This document shows, piece by piece, positions 7,749 through 17,087 of a stretch of DNA of 64,000 nucleotides; the stretch's first letter is position 1; every line of letters starts with the position of its first letter. Position numbers and translations under genes: made by a program. Origin of the DNA: CAZBXD01 sp965216395 (lineage in GTDB: Bacteria; Pseudomonadota; Alphaproteobacteria; Micavibrionales; SZUA-601); assembly GCA_965216395.1 (NCBI GenBank), contig OZ244156.1:434001-498000 (forward strand), in the 5' to 3' direction. The notes under the pieces were generated by a model. That model worked only from the letters and a program-made list of their open reading frames with translations. It ran no database searches and was not told the DNA's origin.

Positions 7749-8447
7749 TTGTCTGCTGGAAAAAGAAGTGAATTTCATGTTGCTGATAATCTCGATCTTT
7801 CTAATGTTGGTAAGGTTGAGGGGCTTAAACGTCGTGGGTTGATGTTGGTGTTATCTTCACCTTCTGGTGCTGGAAAGACAACCTTAGCCAAAATGTTGAT
7901 GAAAGTGGATGAAGATGTCACTGTTTCTGTTTCCGTCACGACACGTGATCGGCGCCCTGGTGAAGTAAATGGCCAAGATTATCATTTTGTGACAATACCA
8001 GAATTCAATAAAATGGTTGAAAATGAAGAATTTTTAGAATACGCCAAAGTTTTTGGGAATTATTACGGCACGCCTAAAAAACCCGTTTTTGACGCTTTGG
8101 CAAATGGACGCGATGTTCTGTTTGATATTGATTGGCAAGGGACACAAAAAATTGCTGAACAGGCACGCGACGACTTGGTCACGTGTTTTATTCTACCGCC
8201 ATCTTACAGTGAACTAGAAAAACGCCTACGTCGCCGTGCACAAGATACAGAAGAGGTTATTCTTAAAAGAATGAGCGAAGCACGCCAAGAAATGAGTCAT
8301 TATTTCGACTATGACTATGTTTTAATCAATCGTCAATTGGATGATAGTTTGTATAAATTACGCACTATATTAGGGGCGGAGCGAATGAAACGTCGCCGTC
8401 TTGTCGGTTTGTCTGATTTTGTCAAAAAACTGCGTGAAGGCCTTTAA
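7749..8447 (+). CDS. gmk: Guanylate kinase, TTG start
   Basis: Phosphorylates GMP to GDP for nucleotide and ppGpp pools. The kinase core starts at residue 29 (RGLMLVLSSPSGAGKTT) with the P-loop at 37-45. Further family motifs are SVTTRDRRPGEVNGQDYHF and FLEYAKVFGNYYGTP, and DIDWQGTQ is the Walker B-like strand. There is no suitable in-frame ATG before the P-loop. The TTG at 7749, eight bases after AAGG, is the best start and gives 232 residues with a 28-residue leader. The gene ends 4 bases inside the end of rsmA on the other strand. Confidence 0.93.
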   Translation: MSAGKRSEFHVADNLDLSNVGKVEGLKRRGLMLVLSSPSGAGKTTLAKMLMKVDEDVTVSVSVTTRDRRPGEVNGQDYHFVTIPEFNKMVENEEFLEYAKVFGNYYGTPKKPVFDALANGRDVLFDIDWQGTQKIAEQARDDLVTCFILPPSYSELEKRLRRRAQDTEEVILKRMSEARQEMSHYFDYDYVLINRQLDDSLYKLRTILGAERMKRRRLVGLSDFVKKLREGL

Positions 8448-9280
8448 TCATTGAGTGATTGCGCTATGTGGCAATAATCTTTCACAGTGAGCTCTTCGGC
8501 TCTTTTTGTGGGATCAATTTTAATTTTATCCCAATCAATCGCATATGATTTAAGAGACTGACGGAGCATTTTGCGCCGTTTGTTAAAAGCGGTTGCAACT
8601 AATTTTTCCATAGATTGCCATGAAATACTATCCTGTCGCTCTTTTGGTGTGAAATACACGACAGAGGAATTGACTTTAGGCGGTGGTGTAAACGCATCAG
8701 GGGGTAAATCAAAAACAATATGTGCATCGCATACCCATTGTGTCATAACAGATAAGCGTCCATATGCCTTTGTTTGAGGCAGAGCAACAATACGATTGGC
8801 AACCTCTTTTTGAAACATGAGCGTTAAAGATTGATACTCTGTTATATTTTTCAACCATCTCATAAGCAATGGTGTTGCAACATTATAGGGGAGGTTGGCA
8901 ACAATGCTACGTGGTGCATCCGATAAAGCAAGAAGATCAGCCTTAAGCGCATCAATATTAATAATATCCAATCGTTTATGAGAACGAGCGATCAAGGGTT
9001 GTAAAGCTTGAATAAACCGCGTGTCTTTCTCAATAGCAATAATCTTTTTTGCTAAGGTTTCTGTCAAAAGTGCACGGGTTAGGCCACCAGGACCGGGCCC
9101 AATTTCAATGACAGTCGTATTGCGATCAATATGTGCATGGCGGGCGATTTTACGCGTAATGTTGAGGTCAAAAAGGAAATTTTGCCCCATAGATTTTTTT
9201 GCTTTTAGGTTTTCACTCTCGACAAGATCTCTTAGCGGGGGGAGGTCGTCAATCGCCTTATGATTATATATATCATTCAT
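8444..9280 (-). CDS. rsmA: 16S rRNA dimethyladenosine transferase RsmA (KsgA)
   Basis: Dimethylates two adjacent adenosines near the 3' end of 16S rRNA during small-subunit assembly. The 278-residue protein has the SAM-binding motif EIGPGPGGLT (59-68), the catalytic NLPYN (129-133) and the family N-terminus KKSMGQNFLFD. The C-terminal domain ends with AFNKRRKMLRQSLK, also typical. It follows surA by 5 bases on the same strand. In many proteobacteria pdxA sits between surA and rsmA; it is absent here. Confidence 0.96.
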   Translation of the reverse strand: MNDIYNHKAIDDLPPLRDLVESENLKAKKSMGQNFLFDLNITRKIARHAHIDRNTTVIEIGPGPGGLTRALLTETLAKKIIAIEKDTRFIQALQPLIARSHKRLDIINIDALKADLLALSDAPRSIVANLPYNVATPLLMRWLKNITEYQSLTLMFQKEVANRIVALPQTKAYGRLSVMTQWVCDAHIVFDLPPDAFTPPPKVNSSVVYFTPKERQDSISWQSMEKLVATAFNKRRKMLRQSLKSYAIDWDKIKIDPTKRAEELTVKDYCHIAQSLND

Positions 9281-9285
9281 CTATA

Positions 9286-10554
9286 TTAATTTCGAATATC
9301 AATATAGGTTGTGGCGCGTAAATCTCTTAAATATCTCTGTTGTAATCTTTCCAGACGTTCAGCACCGATTTTATTGGCAATTTGATCACGTATTGTTTCG
9401 CTTTGTGCGCTGTCTTTAACACCGCATACCATCAAAAGTAATAAACCTTCTTCGACAGAGATGGGGGGTAAAATTTGATCGATTTTGGCATTTGAAACAG
9501 CATCCAAGATCGGTGTCGGTAGTTGCATTTCACTGATATAACCCAAATCCCGTGACATCGGGTTCTCTTGTTTTAATATCCATTCATCCATGACTTTACA
9601 ATTTGTAATTTCATTGGTCAGCTGATTGGCTTTTTCTATGGCTTGGGTGTTTATTTCATCACGCGCTTGTGCAGGAACGGGAATGAGGATTTGTTTGAGG
9701 TTAATTTCTTTCGATTGCGCGGCGCGTGTATCGACAATTCTTTTGTCGTGAAGAAGTAATATTTTTATGCCTTCATCGGTTTCTATCGGTTTTGATATGT
9801 CACCCTTGTTCATCGTTTGAACTACAGTTTGAACTTTTGGATCAAGAAACTCTTCTAAAACCCAACCAATTGCCCCGCCATTTCGTGCCTCTTTGCCTTG
9901 GGAGAATTGTTGGGCAACACGGAAAAAGGGTGCGCCGTTTTTTAATTCTTTTACGAGATCACCCGCTAATTTTTTTTGGTCATTCGTTGCTTGGCTATCT
10001 TCATATCTTAAAACAATCTCAGATATTCTATATTCTGATTTTCCTTTGTTTTTATTGACATCGTTAATGAAATTGTCAATATCTGCTTCCGTGATGTTAA
10101 TCTGTGGCCGCAAACGCTGTCTAATAACATTTGACCATGAGATTTGTGATCGCAATTGTTGTTCTAAACTCCGTAATATTCTTGGCGTTTGACTAAGTGT
10201 TTCACGAAAAAACTGCGGATCAACATTATTTTGTTGAGCAATAGAAGTTATCGCCGCGTCAATTTGATCTTGCTGAACTTGGATATTCAGACGTTCAGCT
10301 TCAATCATGCGAATTTGTTCTTCGATAAGGGAGTTGAGTGCTTGGGGATAAAAACGTGCACGATTTTCGGGTGTATTGGCCATATTTGATCCACTCAGAC
10401 CTAATTCTATACGGGCATATACATCAGAATGGGTAATGATATCGTCATTAACAACCGCTGCAATACCGAGCTTTTCTTGCGCGTAAACAGGGCTCACAGT
10501 TAAGACATAAAAAAAACATAGCGTAAAAATGTGGAATAAATATTTTCTTTTCAT
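9286..10554 (-). CDS. surA: Periplasmic chaperone and peptidyl-prolyl isomerase SurA
   Basis: Escorts outer-membrane proteins, such as LptD, across the periplasm. Residues 1-25 form a signal peptide with cleavage after VYA. The N-terminal SurA domain follows (GIAAVVNDDIITHSDVYARI, then LNSLIEEQIRMIEAERLNI). The first parvulin domain lies around residues 175-275 (RISEIVLRY, then GGAIGWV). A second, more divergent parvulin-like domain runs to about residue 390 (KEINLKQILIP, RDLGYISEMQLPTPI). At 422 residues it matches the E. coli length (428). The operon order surA-rsmA downstream of lptF-lptG joins genes of outer-membrane assembly. Confidence 0.93.
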   Translation of the reverse strand: MKRKYLFHIFTLCFFYVLTVSPVYAQEKLGIAAVVNDDIITHSDVYARIELGLSGSNMANTPENRARFYPQALNSLIEEQIRMIEAERLNIQVQQDQIDAAITSIAQQNNVDPQFFRETLSQTPRILRSLEQQLRSQISWSNVIRQRLRPQINITEADIDNFINDVNKNKGKSEYRISEIVLRYEDSQATNDQKKLAGDLVKELKNGAPFFRVAQQFSQGKEARNGGAIGWVLEEFLDPKVQTVVQTMNKGDISKPIETDEGIKILLLHDKRIVDTRAAQSKEINLKQILIPVPAQARDEINTQAIEKANQLTNEITNCKVMDEWILKQENPMSRDLGYISEMQLPTPILDAVSNAKIDQILPPISVEEGLLLLMVCGVKDSAQSETIRDQIANKIGAERLERLQQRYLRDLRATTYIDIRN

Positions 10555-10581
10555 GATTATTTTATAGCATATTTTGATGGA

Positions 10582-11685
10582 TCATCCATCCTCTAAATAA
10601 AAAATTGCGCCAAGGCCAATCATTAAACTGATGAGTGCAGGTGCAAAAGCAGCAATGGTAATGGGAAGTAAATCCGAAATACCAAAAGCTTGCAAAACAT
10701 CACCCATAAAAAACACGAAAAATGCAATACCTATACTTCCGACAATCAATTGCCAGTTATTGCTTTGTCGTGGTGGTCTCAACGCAAGTGCTGCGGCCAG
10801 TAAAATCAGTGAAAAATATAAGATAGGGTCAGATAAAAGTGAGAAATAATGTATCTTTAACGTATTGGCAGAAAAACCGGTTGATTCCAATACACGAATA
10901 TATTCTGGTAATTGCCAGAATGAAACGGTTTCAGGTGATGAAAACCGACTTTCAATTTCTTCAATCGTTAAATCTGTTTCCAGACGCATTTCATCGAGAG
11001 TTTCTGGATAAGTAAATCCAACGCGATTAATGACTGGATTTTTAAAAACCCATGCCCCATTCTCTAAAGAGGCAAAGGCACTATCCAAACGATGTGTAAG
11101 TTCCTGATTCTGATCATAAAAGAAGACAATAACGTTATTGAGTAACCATTCGGGCGTTTTGACCTGTGGCGCGTGTAAAATCGCAGGCCCATTTTCTGTA
11201 TTTTGTTTGAGCCATAAACCTGTCCCTGAAAGGTCAATCGCACTCACTGTCTTTTGTCCAATAAAACGAGTCTCAAGACGTTCATATTGGCGCAATAAAA
11301 TTGAGGAAGCGGGGTTGATCAAACCAACTTTAATAATTGAAACCAACAGCGCGGTTGTTAAAATAGGGAGCATGAATTGCCATGCGGAAATGCCAGCTGA
11401 TCTCACCACGACTAATTCGTGAGAACGTGTTAGGCGCCAAAATGTGAAAATCGCTGAAAAAAGCACAGCAAAAGGAAAAAGCTCTTGGCCCACTTCTGGT
11501 AATTTCAACAATCCCATTTTAACCAAAAGTCCAATATCAATTGGGCCTGTTTTTCCAAGTCTTCGGCTGAGTTCTACGGTTTCGAAAATATAAGTAATAG
11601 AAAGAAGAGTGATAAGAAAACCAATAAAATTAAGAAAATATTGGCGTCCTATATACCAGAATAGAGTGGGGGATTTTCGTATCAT
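10582..11685 (-). CDS. lptG: LPS export permease LptG
   Basis: With LptF forms the inner-membrane half of the LptBFGC exporter that extracts LPS from the membrane. The ATG at 11685 overlaps the lptF stop (ATGA) and has GGAGG just upstream, giving 367 residues starting MIRKSPTLFWYIGRQY. A longer start at 11721 would run into lptF. Membrane segments lie near residues 15-35, 55-80 and 95-115, then a periplasmic beta-jellyroll part of about 150 residues, then three C-terminal segments. The segment TFWRLTRSHELVVVRSAGIS is the conserved cytoplasmic coupling loop of this family. Confidence 0.93.
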   Translation of the reverse strand: MIRKSPTLFWYIGRQYFLNFIGFLITLLSITYIFETVELSRRLGKTGPIDIGLLVKMGLLKLPEVGQELFPFAVLFSAIFTFWRLTRSHELVVVRSAGISAWQFMLPILTTALLVSIIKVGLINPASSILLRQYERLETRFIGQKTVSAIDLSGTGLWLKQNTENGPAILHAPQVKTPEWLLNNVIVFFYDQNQELTHRLDSAFASLENGAWVFKNPVINRVGFTYPETLDEMRLETDLTIEEIESRFSSPETVSFWQLPEYIRVLESTGFSANTLKIHYFSLLSDPILYFSLILLAAALALRPPRQSNNWQLIVGSIGIAFFVFFMGDVLQAFGISDLLPITIAAFAPALISLMIGLGAIFYLEDG

Positions 11686-12827
11686 GACTGCCTCCACATA
11701 TATATCGTTCTTCGTAACCAATTAATAGCAGAACGCCCTGTACGATCTTGAAATTGAATAACTTGATAGGCGATTAGAGCAGGAATAATGCTTATTAAAT
11801 ACAGGCCAAAAACGCCAATATAAGATTGTGAAGCATAATTAACCAAACCAAGATTAGCGCCTTGAAGTATAATTAATAAAATGACAGCAATGATAATTTT
11901 TTTTGTTTGGCCACGTCGATTGAATTGGCCGATCAAAAGAGATGAAATGGCGACTAATGTTAATGTGATGGCCAAAAGTGGCCGCGTGATTCTATTGTGA
12001 GCTTCGCCAATAAAACGTTGAGCTAGTTTTGTATCTGTGCTTTTTAATCGGGCACTCTTAAAAAGATTAGGTAACGTACGTTCATCGGCATCAATCCATG
12101 GGTTGATGGCACGGTTATCAAGAGAAGAAATATCTAAACTATATTCATCAAAACGCAATGTTTCCACAGTTTTCGTTTTAGGGTTAAATTGCTGCCGCAT
12201 CCCTTCAAAAACGACGACATAAGGTTTGTCATCAATCATAACCATTCCGCCACGTTTGGCGAGGATGGTTGTGGGTGGGGCATCACTTTTTTCAGCGAAA
12301 TGAATCATAATTCCAGATAAATGAGTCCCCCGATCGCGATCTGAAATATAGATTGTGGTGTCATTGCCAATCGTATTAAAAACTTCTTCTCGTAATAAAA
12401 CGCTACTGTAATCTGATTTAATAACATCCTTAAGACGGTCAAGCTCACGATTAGCCAATGGTGTTAACCAACCACTGATAGCAAAGACAACCATACCTAT
12501 GAGAACGGAGGTCAAGACAGCCGGCTTGACCAAACTTTTATAGGATGCACCAACGGACTGCATAATCACTATTTCTGAATCCATGGTAAGTTTATTATAG
12601 GTAAACAGAACCGATATCGCTAAGGCGATCGGCATGATGATTTCAAAAAACTTTGGCACTGTTAAAAAAAGTAATGTGCTAAATAAGGTGAGGGGTGCGC
12701 CCCCATTGACAATGATTTCTAAGAGTCTCAGTGACTGCGTGAGCCATATAATAAAGGTCAACACAAAGCTAATTGAAATTGTGCTTAAAATAAGTTGTTT
12801 AAAAAGATAGCGACTAAGAAGTGACAT
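11682..12827 (-). CDS. lptF: LPS export permease LptF
   Basis: Partner of LptG in the LPS exporter. The 381 residues show the same layout: N-terminal membrane segments (LFKQLILSTISISFVLTFI), the coupling loop FTYNKLTMDSEIVIMQSVGAS, a large periplasmic domain and three C-terminal membrane helices. It is first of an lptF-lptG pair coupled by a four-base overlap, and divergent from holC. In several alphaproteobacteria I recall a leucyl aminopeptidase gene between lptF and holC; here holC follows directly. Confidence 0.93.
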   Translation of the reverse strand: MSLLSRYLFKQLILSTISISFVLTFIIWLTQSLRLLEIIVNGGAPLTLFSTLLFLTVPKFFEIIMPIALAISVLFTYNKLTMDSEIVIMQSVGASYKSLVKPAVLTSVLIGMVVFAISGWLTPLANRELDRLKDVIKSDYSSVLLREEVFNTIGNDTTIYISDRDRGTHLSGIMIHFAEKSDAPPTTILAKRGGMVMIDDKPYVVVFEGMRQQFNPKTKTVETLRFDEYSLDISSLDNRAINPWIDADERTLPNLFKSARLKSTDTKLAQRFIGEAHNRITRPLLAITLTLVAISSLLIGQFNRRGQTKKIIIAVILLIILQGANLGLVNYASQSYIGVFGLYLISIIPALIAYQVIQFQDRTGRSAINWLRRTIYMWRQS

Positions 12828-12892
12828 GATGTAAATCTATAGAATTTCCTTAGATTCAGCCAGAGCAAATCACAAAATTTTCTAAAAATGAG

Positions 12893-12920
12893 TTGCAATG
12901 CAAAAGGCAGTCTGTAGATT
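12893..12920 (+). promoter_or_regulatory. Weak candidate promoter for holC
   Basis: TTGCAA (12893-12898), a 16-base spacer and TAGATT (12915-12920). The holC ATG at 12931 would then be at or very near the transcript 5' end. This fits the lack of a ribosome binding site and suggests a leaderless or near-leaderless mRNA. Confidence 0.3.
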
Positions 12921-12930
12921 AAATACCATT

Positions 12931-13380
12931 ATGAAAGAAATCAGATTTTATCATTTACAACGTACGACCATAAAGAATGCTTTACCTGCTATTTTAGAAA
13001 AAGCGCTGGCGCGTGGTATGCGTGCGCTTATCTTGCTTGAAAATGACGATGAAATTAAGCAAATGGATCAGTGGTTATGGTCTTACAAACAAGAGAGTTT
13101 TTTACCACATGGGTGTGATGGGGATGATAAACCACAGTTGCACCCCATCTGGATTACAAAAAAACACGAAAATAAAAATAATGCTAATCTGTTGATTTTG
13201 ACAGACGGTCTTGATTGGCAAGGCGACGTATCAGGAATAGAGCTACAATGTGAAATTTTTCATGATGACGCCATGATTCTGCCAAAATTACGCAAAAAAT
13301 GGCAAGATGTTAAAACGCAAGATTTTATATCAAGCTATTGGCAACAAGATGATCATGGCCGATGGCAAAAAAAAGCTTAG
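12931..13380 (+). CDS. holC: DNA polymerase III chi subunit HolC
   Basis: Clamp-loader accessory that links the replicase to single-strand binding protein. The ATG at 12931 gives 149 residues starting MKEIRFYHLQRTTIKNALPAILEKAL, the family pattern. It includes EKALARGMRALILLENDDEIKQMDQWLW and the C-terminal WKK-type motif (KLRKKWQDVKTQD...YWQQDDHGRWQKKA). The earlier in-frame ATG at 12898 adds 11 residues with no family match. The sequence is fairly divergent, as is usual for chi. It is convergent with the Hpt gene, with one base between stop codons. Confidence 0.85.
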   Translation: MKEIRFYHLQRTTIKNALPAILEKALARGMRALILLENDDEIKQMDQWLWSYKQESFLPHGCDGDDKPQLHPIWITKKHENKNNANLLILTDGLDWQGDVSGIELQCEIFHDDAMILPKLRKKWQDVKTQDFISSYWQQDDHGRWQKKA

Positions 13381-13381
13381 A

Positions 13382-14008
13382 TTAAGATTTTTGTGCTGCG
13401 CGCCATTGCGCTAATTCATTTTTTGTATCTTTTAAAATGGTTTCGTAAAGATCAACTAATAAGAACATACGTTTTTCGTTACGGGTCATTCCGACTTTTT
13501 CCAAAGCATCACCCAGTGCGGCCAAACGATCCAAACCAAAATTTGCCGCCATGCCTTTTAATTCATGCCCACGTTCACCAACATCGTCAAAATCTTTGTC
13601 TTGACTGGCTTCGATCAATGTATTGTGTATCTCAGTAGCTTTGACAAATAAATCTTCAAAAAGACTATCTATTGACTCTTGACCCAAAGAATTGATTAGG
13701 TCTTGTATCATTTCTTCGTTTAAAAGCGCAACTGATTTTCCAGCTAGTTCAGCAAACTGTCTCTTTTGGCCCTCTGTATCATCAAGAGATGTGTTCTCGT
13801 TATGCGTTTGATCAGAGTTTTTTTTCATTATAGCACCGTCAGTTTGTTCAAAATTATATTCTTCTTGGGATGAATCATCGTCAATTTTAGAATTATCCGT
13901 GATATTTTTTATATCTTCTTCTGTTAATTTTTTTTCATTTAAACCCAAACGAATACTTGCAAGTATTCGTTTATAGAAGGCTATCACATTGTTTTTAAGA
14001 TCTTTCAT
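13382..14008 (-). CDS. Stand-alone histidine phosphotransfer (Hpt) protein
   Basis: Phosphorelay carrier. Of its 208 residues the first 80 are a polar, acidic, low-complexity arm. The Hpt four-helix domain occupies about 95-200, with the phospho-accepting His148 in GERGHELKGMAANFGLDRLAALGDALE. The motif H-x-L-K-G and the spacing to the following helix fit the family. It lies 15 bases after the hybrid sensor kinase gene on the same strand, so it is very likely the next carrier in that kinase's relay. The final response regulator is not encoded here. No DNA-binding domain is present. Confidence 0.88.
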   Translation of the reverse strand: MKDLKNNVIAFYKRILASIRLGLNEKKLTEEDIKNITDNSKIDDDSSQEEYNFEQTDGAIMKKNSDQTHNENTSLDDTEGQKRQFAELAGKSVALLNEEMIQDLINSLGQESIDSLFEDLFVKATEIHNTLIEASQDKDFDDVGERGHELKGMAANFGLDRLAALGDALEKVGMTRNEKRMFLLVDLYETILKDTKNELAQWRAAQKS

Positions 14009-14023
14009 GGTGTTCTAGCTATT

Positions 14024-16765
14024 TTAGTTTTCATCTTTTTGATCTAATTTGTTGTTGTCATCTTCGATAATAAAGGTTTCAGAATTTTTGTCTGTATGAT
14101 TTTGAGCAGCCGTTATGTCAGACATCACTTTTTCTGCCATATCTGCGGTGCCTGGTTGGGTCTTTTGTGCTTTTTCTGTTTTTACTTTATTTTGAATCTG
14201 ATTGGTCGGTTGCGCGGGTTTTGAATCCGAAGGATCAAATAGTTTTTTAATGGCATTACGTATTGATTCTAAGGAAGGCGGTTTGGTAATAAAGCCATTC
14301 ATGCCGGCTTCGTAACATTCGTCAATATCTTTTTGCTGTGTATTCCCCGTCACAGCAATAACAGGAATCTTTGAAATCTCTTTTTGCTTAGAGGCGCGTA
14401 TTTCACGGCATAAATCGGGTCCACTCATATCGGGCATACGCATATCGGCAAGCACAATATCATAGGGGCCAGATTCTTTTATAAATGATAAAGCTTCTTG
14501 CGCTGAACTGGCTGAAGTGACGTCATGGCCATCCTTGGTTAATAAGCCACTCATTACCTTTAAATTTACGGTATTATCATCTACACTTAAGATTTTGAGC
14601 GCGCTTGGTTGTTTTGTCTCTTGTGCTTCATTGTTGTTTTTATTTTGACTATCTGAATTTTCGGCTTTATCGGATATTTTAAGTGGAATAGTAAAGGAGA
14701 AATTACTGCCTTTACCTGTCTCGCTTTCAACTTCAATTTCACCACCCATAGCTTCGGTCAACATTTTACAAATATTGAGTCCCAAACCTGTACCACCATA
14801 TTGTCGACTAATGGTTTCATCGGCTTGTTGATAAGCGCCAAAGAGTTTATCTTGCGCTGTTTTTGAAATACCAATACCTGTATCAATAACAGCAAAGCTC
14901 AGCGTAACAATGCCGCCTTTCTTTTCTTGAATTTTAACACGGGTTTCAACATGTCCAGATTGTGTAAATTTGATCGCATTACTAAGCAGATTAAGGAGTA
15001 TTTGGCGAATGCGGTTAGGATCACCGGTGAGAATTTCAGGAATGGCATCATCAATATGATTTTTAAGCTTTAGACCTTTTTCATTTGCCCGTCCTGACAT
15101 GAGCATTGTGACGGATTCAATAAGGCGGCGAATATTAAAACGGACGTTTTCGAGCTCTAAATGACCACTTTCTATCTTAGCAAAATCGAGAATATCATTA
15201 AGCAAAGTGAGTAAAGTTTCGCCAGAATATTTAATTGTTTCAACATATTCACGCTGTTGTTTATTCAAATCACTTTCTAAGGTTAGTTGAACCATACCCA
15301 TGATTCCGGTCATCGGGGTTCTGATTTCATGACTAATCATGGCGAGAAAATCAGATTTGGCTTTATTTGCCTCATCAGCGCTTGCTTTAGCAATTTTTAA
15401 TTCATGTGCACGAATAGCATCCCGTTGACGCAAATCTTGCAACATGCTTTTTTCATTTTCTCTCTTACGCTGTAAGGCCTGTTTTTCAGTCTCAGTTTCT
15501 AGTTTAATCGCATGGACTTTTGTTTCATATTCATGTTTAAGTTCAAGTTGATTTTGATAAAGTTGCGCGGCTTTAATCTTAATATGCATCAGAATATATA
15601 GTGTTAAGATCACAGTATGGATAACAAAACCTTCTTGATAAGAAAGTAAGGGCGTAAAATATCCAATAATTAGACTCAGCCATGAAGCCGTGAAAATCAA
15701 AATACTGGGATAACGGATTGCTCGAAACACAGACATAATCATGATCACGATGCTTGCATAAAGGGGAAGCATCAGGTTATGTATTTCTAAGTGATAGGAT
15801 GTAAGAGAGGATTGTAAAGAAGTGGGCACAAAAGTGACAATAAAGCCAAATAAAATCACGAGGCCGCAAAGAACTCTCATAAGATAATTTAATAAAATAT
15901 ATTTGCCATCAAAATTAATGACTCTTTGAGCGAGTAAAAGAGCCATCATTGTCGATAATGCAGGCATAAAAAGCATGATGTTCTCTATTGTATTAATAGA
16001 GAAATAATTAATGAGCTTTGTAAAAATTCCGTCGAAAAGCAGAAAGCTTGTGATGTTGAATATATTATAAAGCGAAAAATAAATGAGGCCGATTAAATTG
16101 GAATAGAAGAATAAAGTGATACCAATTGTTGCAATTGCTAACATAACCGAAAACACGATAAAATAACGTAAATTATCTTGCGAAGAAATCTCTCTGTAAA
16201 TATCTTCGCGGATTAAACGCGGTTTTATAATCGATTCAAGTCTATCCATTGTTTCGACCATAATAAGAATGTCTCTACGCTCATTAGGTGAAATCTGAAT
16301 CGGGAAATTAAGCTTGTTTTTAGACCATCGAGTGCCCTTATCATGAGCCCCTAACATAATTGTTTTTTCACCGTTCTTTTCAATATCATAGATATGAATT
16401 TTTTTGATGGCCGGCTTTTGTCCGCTTAATTCGTCATGAAGTGAAAAATACCATGTATCAAATTGTGAAAAATTATAGGCCGAAAGCTTAAACCAATAAA
16501 TATTTCCTTCGTAACCAAGGTTAAGCCGCTCTTTACGCGGAGGAATATATTGTTTGTGCTGATTAAAGTGTGATCGCGCTTGATAAAACGAAATGACATT
16601 TGTTTTATCTTTAAAATAAGGAATGTTTTTTAGATCAATGATCTCACTATTTTCATTGATCTGAACAATGTTTTGCGCGATCGCTTCTCCTGTCAACAGG
16701 CTAAAAAACGCAAAAACAGCGATGAAAAAAGGAATTATTTTGATTTTAAAATTGACCATATGCAC
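14024..16765 (-). CDS. Hybrid sensor histidine kinase, 7TMR-DISM type
   Basis: Membrane-bound sensor kinase of 913 residues. A signal peptide spans 1-30. A periplasmic domain of about 165 residues (LNLGYEGNIYWFKLSAYN, then WYFSLH) resembles 7TMR-DISMED2, which often binds small ligands or carbohydrates. Seven membrane helices follow, about 200-400, then a coiled coil (400-465). The kinase module has His479 in SHEIRTP and ATP-binding boxes in LLNLLSNAIKF (N box), DTGIGI and GGTGLGL. A receiver domain (about 723-845) has the acceptor Asp774. A disordered acidic tail ends the protein. The Hpt gene downstream should take the phosphate on. The stimulus is unknown. Confidence 0.92.
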   Translation of the reverse strand: MHMVNFKIKIIPFFIAVFAFFSLLTGEAIAQNIVQINENSEIIDLKNIPYFKDKTNVISFYQARSHFNQHKQYIPPRKERLNLGYEGNIYWFKLSAYNFSQFDTWYFSLHDELSGQKPAIKKIHIYDIEKNGEKTIMLGAHDKGTRWSKNKLNFPIQISPNERRDILIMVETMDRLESIIKPRLIREDIYREISSQDNLRYFIVFSVMLAIATIGITLFFYSNLIGLIYFSLYNIFNITSFLLFDGIFTKLINYFSINTIENIMLFMPALSTMMALLLAQRVINFDGKYILLNYLMRVLCGLVILFGFIVTFVPTSLQSSLTSYHLEIHNLMLPLYASIVIMIMSVFRAIRYPSILIFTASWLSLIIGYFTPLLSYQEGFVIHTVILTLYILMHIKIKAAQLYQNQLELKHEYETKVHAIKLETETEKQALQRKRENEKSMLQDLRQRDAIRAHELKIAKASADEANKAKSDFLAMISHEIRTPMTGIMGMVQLTLESDLNKQQREYVETIKYSGETLLTLLNDILDFAKIESGHLELENVRFNIRRLIESVTMLMSGRANEKGLKLKNHIDDAIPEILTGDPNRIRQILLNLLSNAIKFTQSGHVETRVKIQEKKGGIVTLSFAVIDTGIGISKTAQDKLFGAYQQADETISRQYGGTGLGLNICKMLTEAMGGEIEVESETGKGSNFSFTIPLKISDKAENSDSQNKNNNEAQETKQPSALKILSVDDNTVNLKVMSGLLTKDGHDVTSASSAQEALSFIKESGPYDIVLADMRMPDMSGPDLCREIRASKQKEISKIPVIAVTGNTQQKDIDECYEAGMNGFITKPPSLESIRNAIKKLFDPSDSKPAQPTNQIQNKVKTEKAQKTQPGTADMAEKVMSDITAAQNHTDKNSETFIIEDDNNKLDQKDEN

Positions 16766-16819
16766 ACAAGGCTTTGTTTTTCTATCGTATTTCTTTTAAA
16801 ATTAAACGTGTTTAAGATA

Positions 16820-16957
16820 TTAAGTAAAGGTAAAAAATAAGCCTAAAAGCACTATAAAAGCAATAATAACGGTATATTTACTATATTTCACGAACTTTTT
16901 ATATCGTCTCTCGAAACGTTTAAGCGAATCTTGTGAATAATGTGGTTCTTTGTTCAT
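16820..16957 (-). CDS. Small single-pass membrane protein, 45 residues
   Basis: An ATG at 16957 opens a 45-codon frame ending in TAA at 16820. The N-terminal half is polar and basic (MNKEPHYSQDSLKRFERRYKK in one-letter order would be the cytoplasmic part). The C-terminal half is a clean membrane helix (TVIIAFIVLLGLFFTFT). The layout suits a cytoplasmic-in, single-pass protein. A weak GGA lies about 10 bases before the ATG. It is on the same strand as the hybrid kinase and 54 bases upstream of it, so it could be co-transcribed and act with it. I recognise no family. Confidence 0.5.
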   Translation of the reverse strand: MNKEPHYSQDSLKRFERRYKKFVKYSKYTVIIAFIVLLGLFFTFT

Positions 16958-16996
16958 GACGTCTTATTCCATGTTTATTAAAAAAAATCTATTAAG

Positions 16997-17033
16997 TCAT
17001 TACTATAGCTGATAGTCTGTTCTATAGTAATGA
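16997..17033. repeat. 12-bp perfect inverted repeat between divergent genes
   Basis: Arms TCATTACTATAG (16997-17008) and CTATAGTAATGA (17022-17033) are separated by 13 bases. The repeat lies between the small membrane ORF (minus) and the DUF2066 gene (plus). The arm spacing of about 25 bases centre to centre is suitable for a dimeric regulator, and the arms could also form a hairpin. An AT-rich tract on each side could give weak terminator-like ends in either direction. Confidence 0.6.
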
Positions 17034-17087
17034 AAAAATTATTATCTTTTACAAAAAATATACTAAAATAGAGGTTCTTGTATTTTT

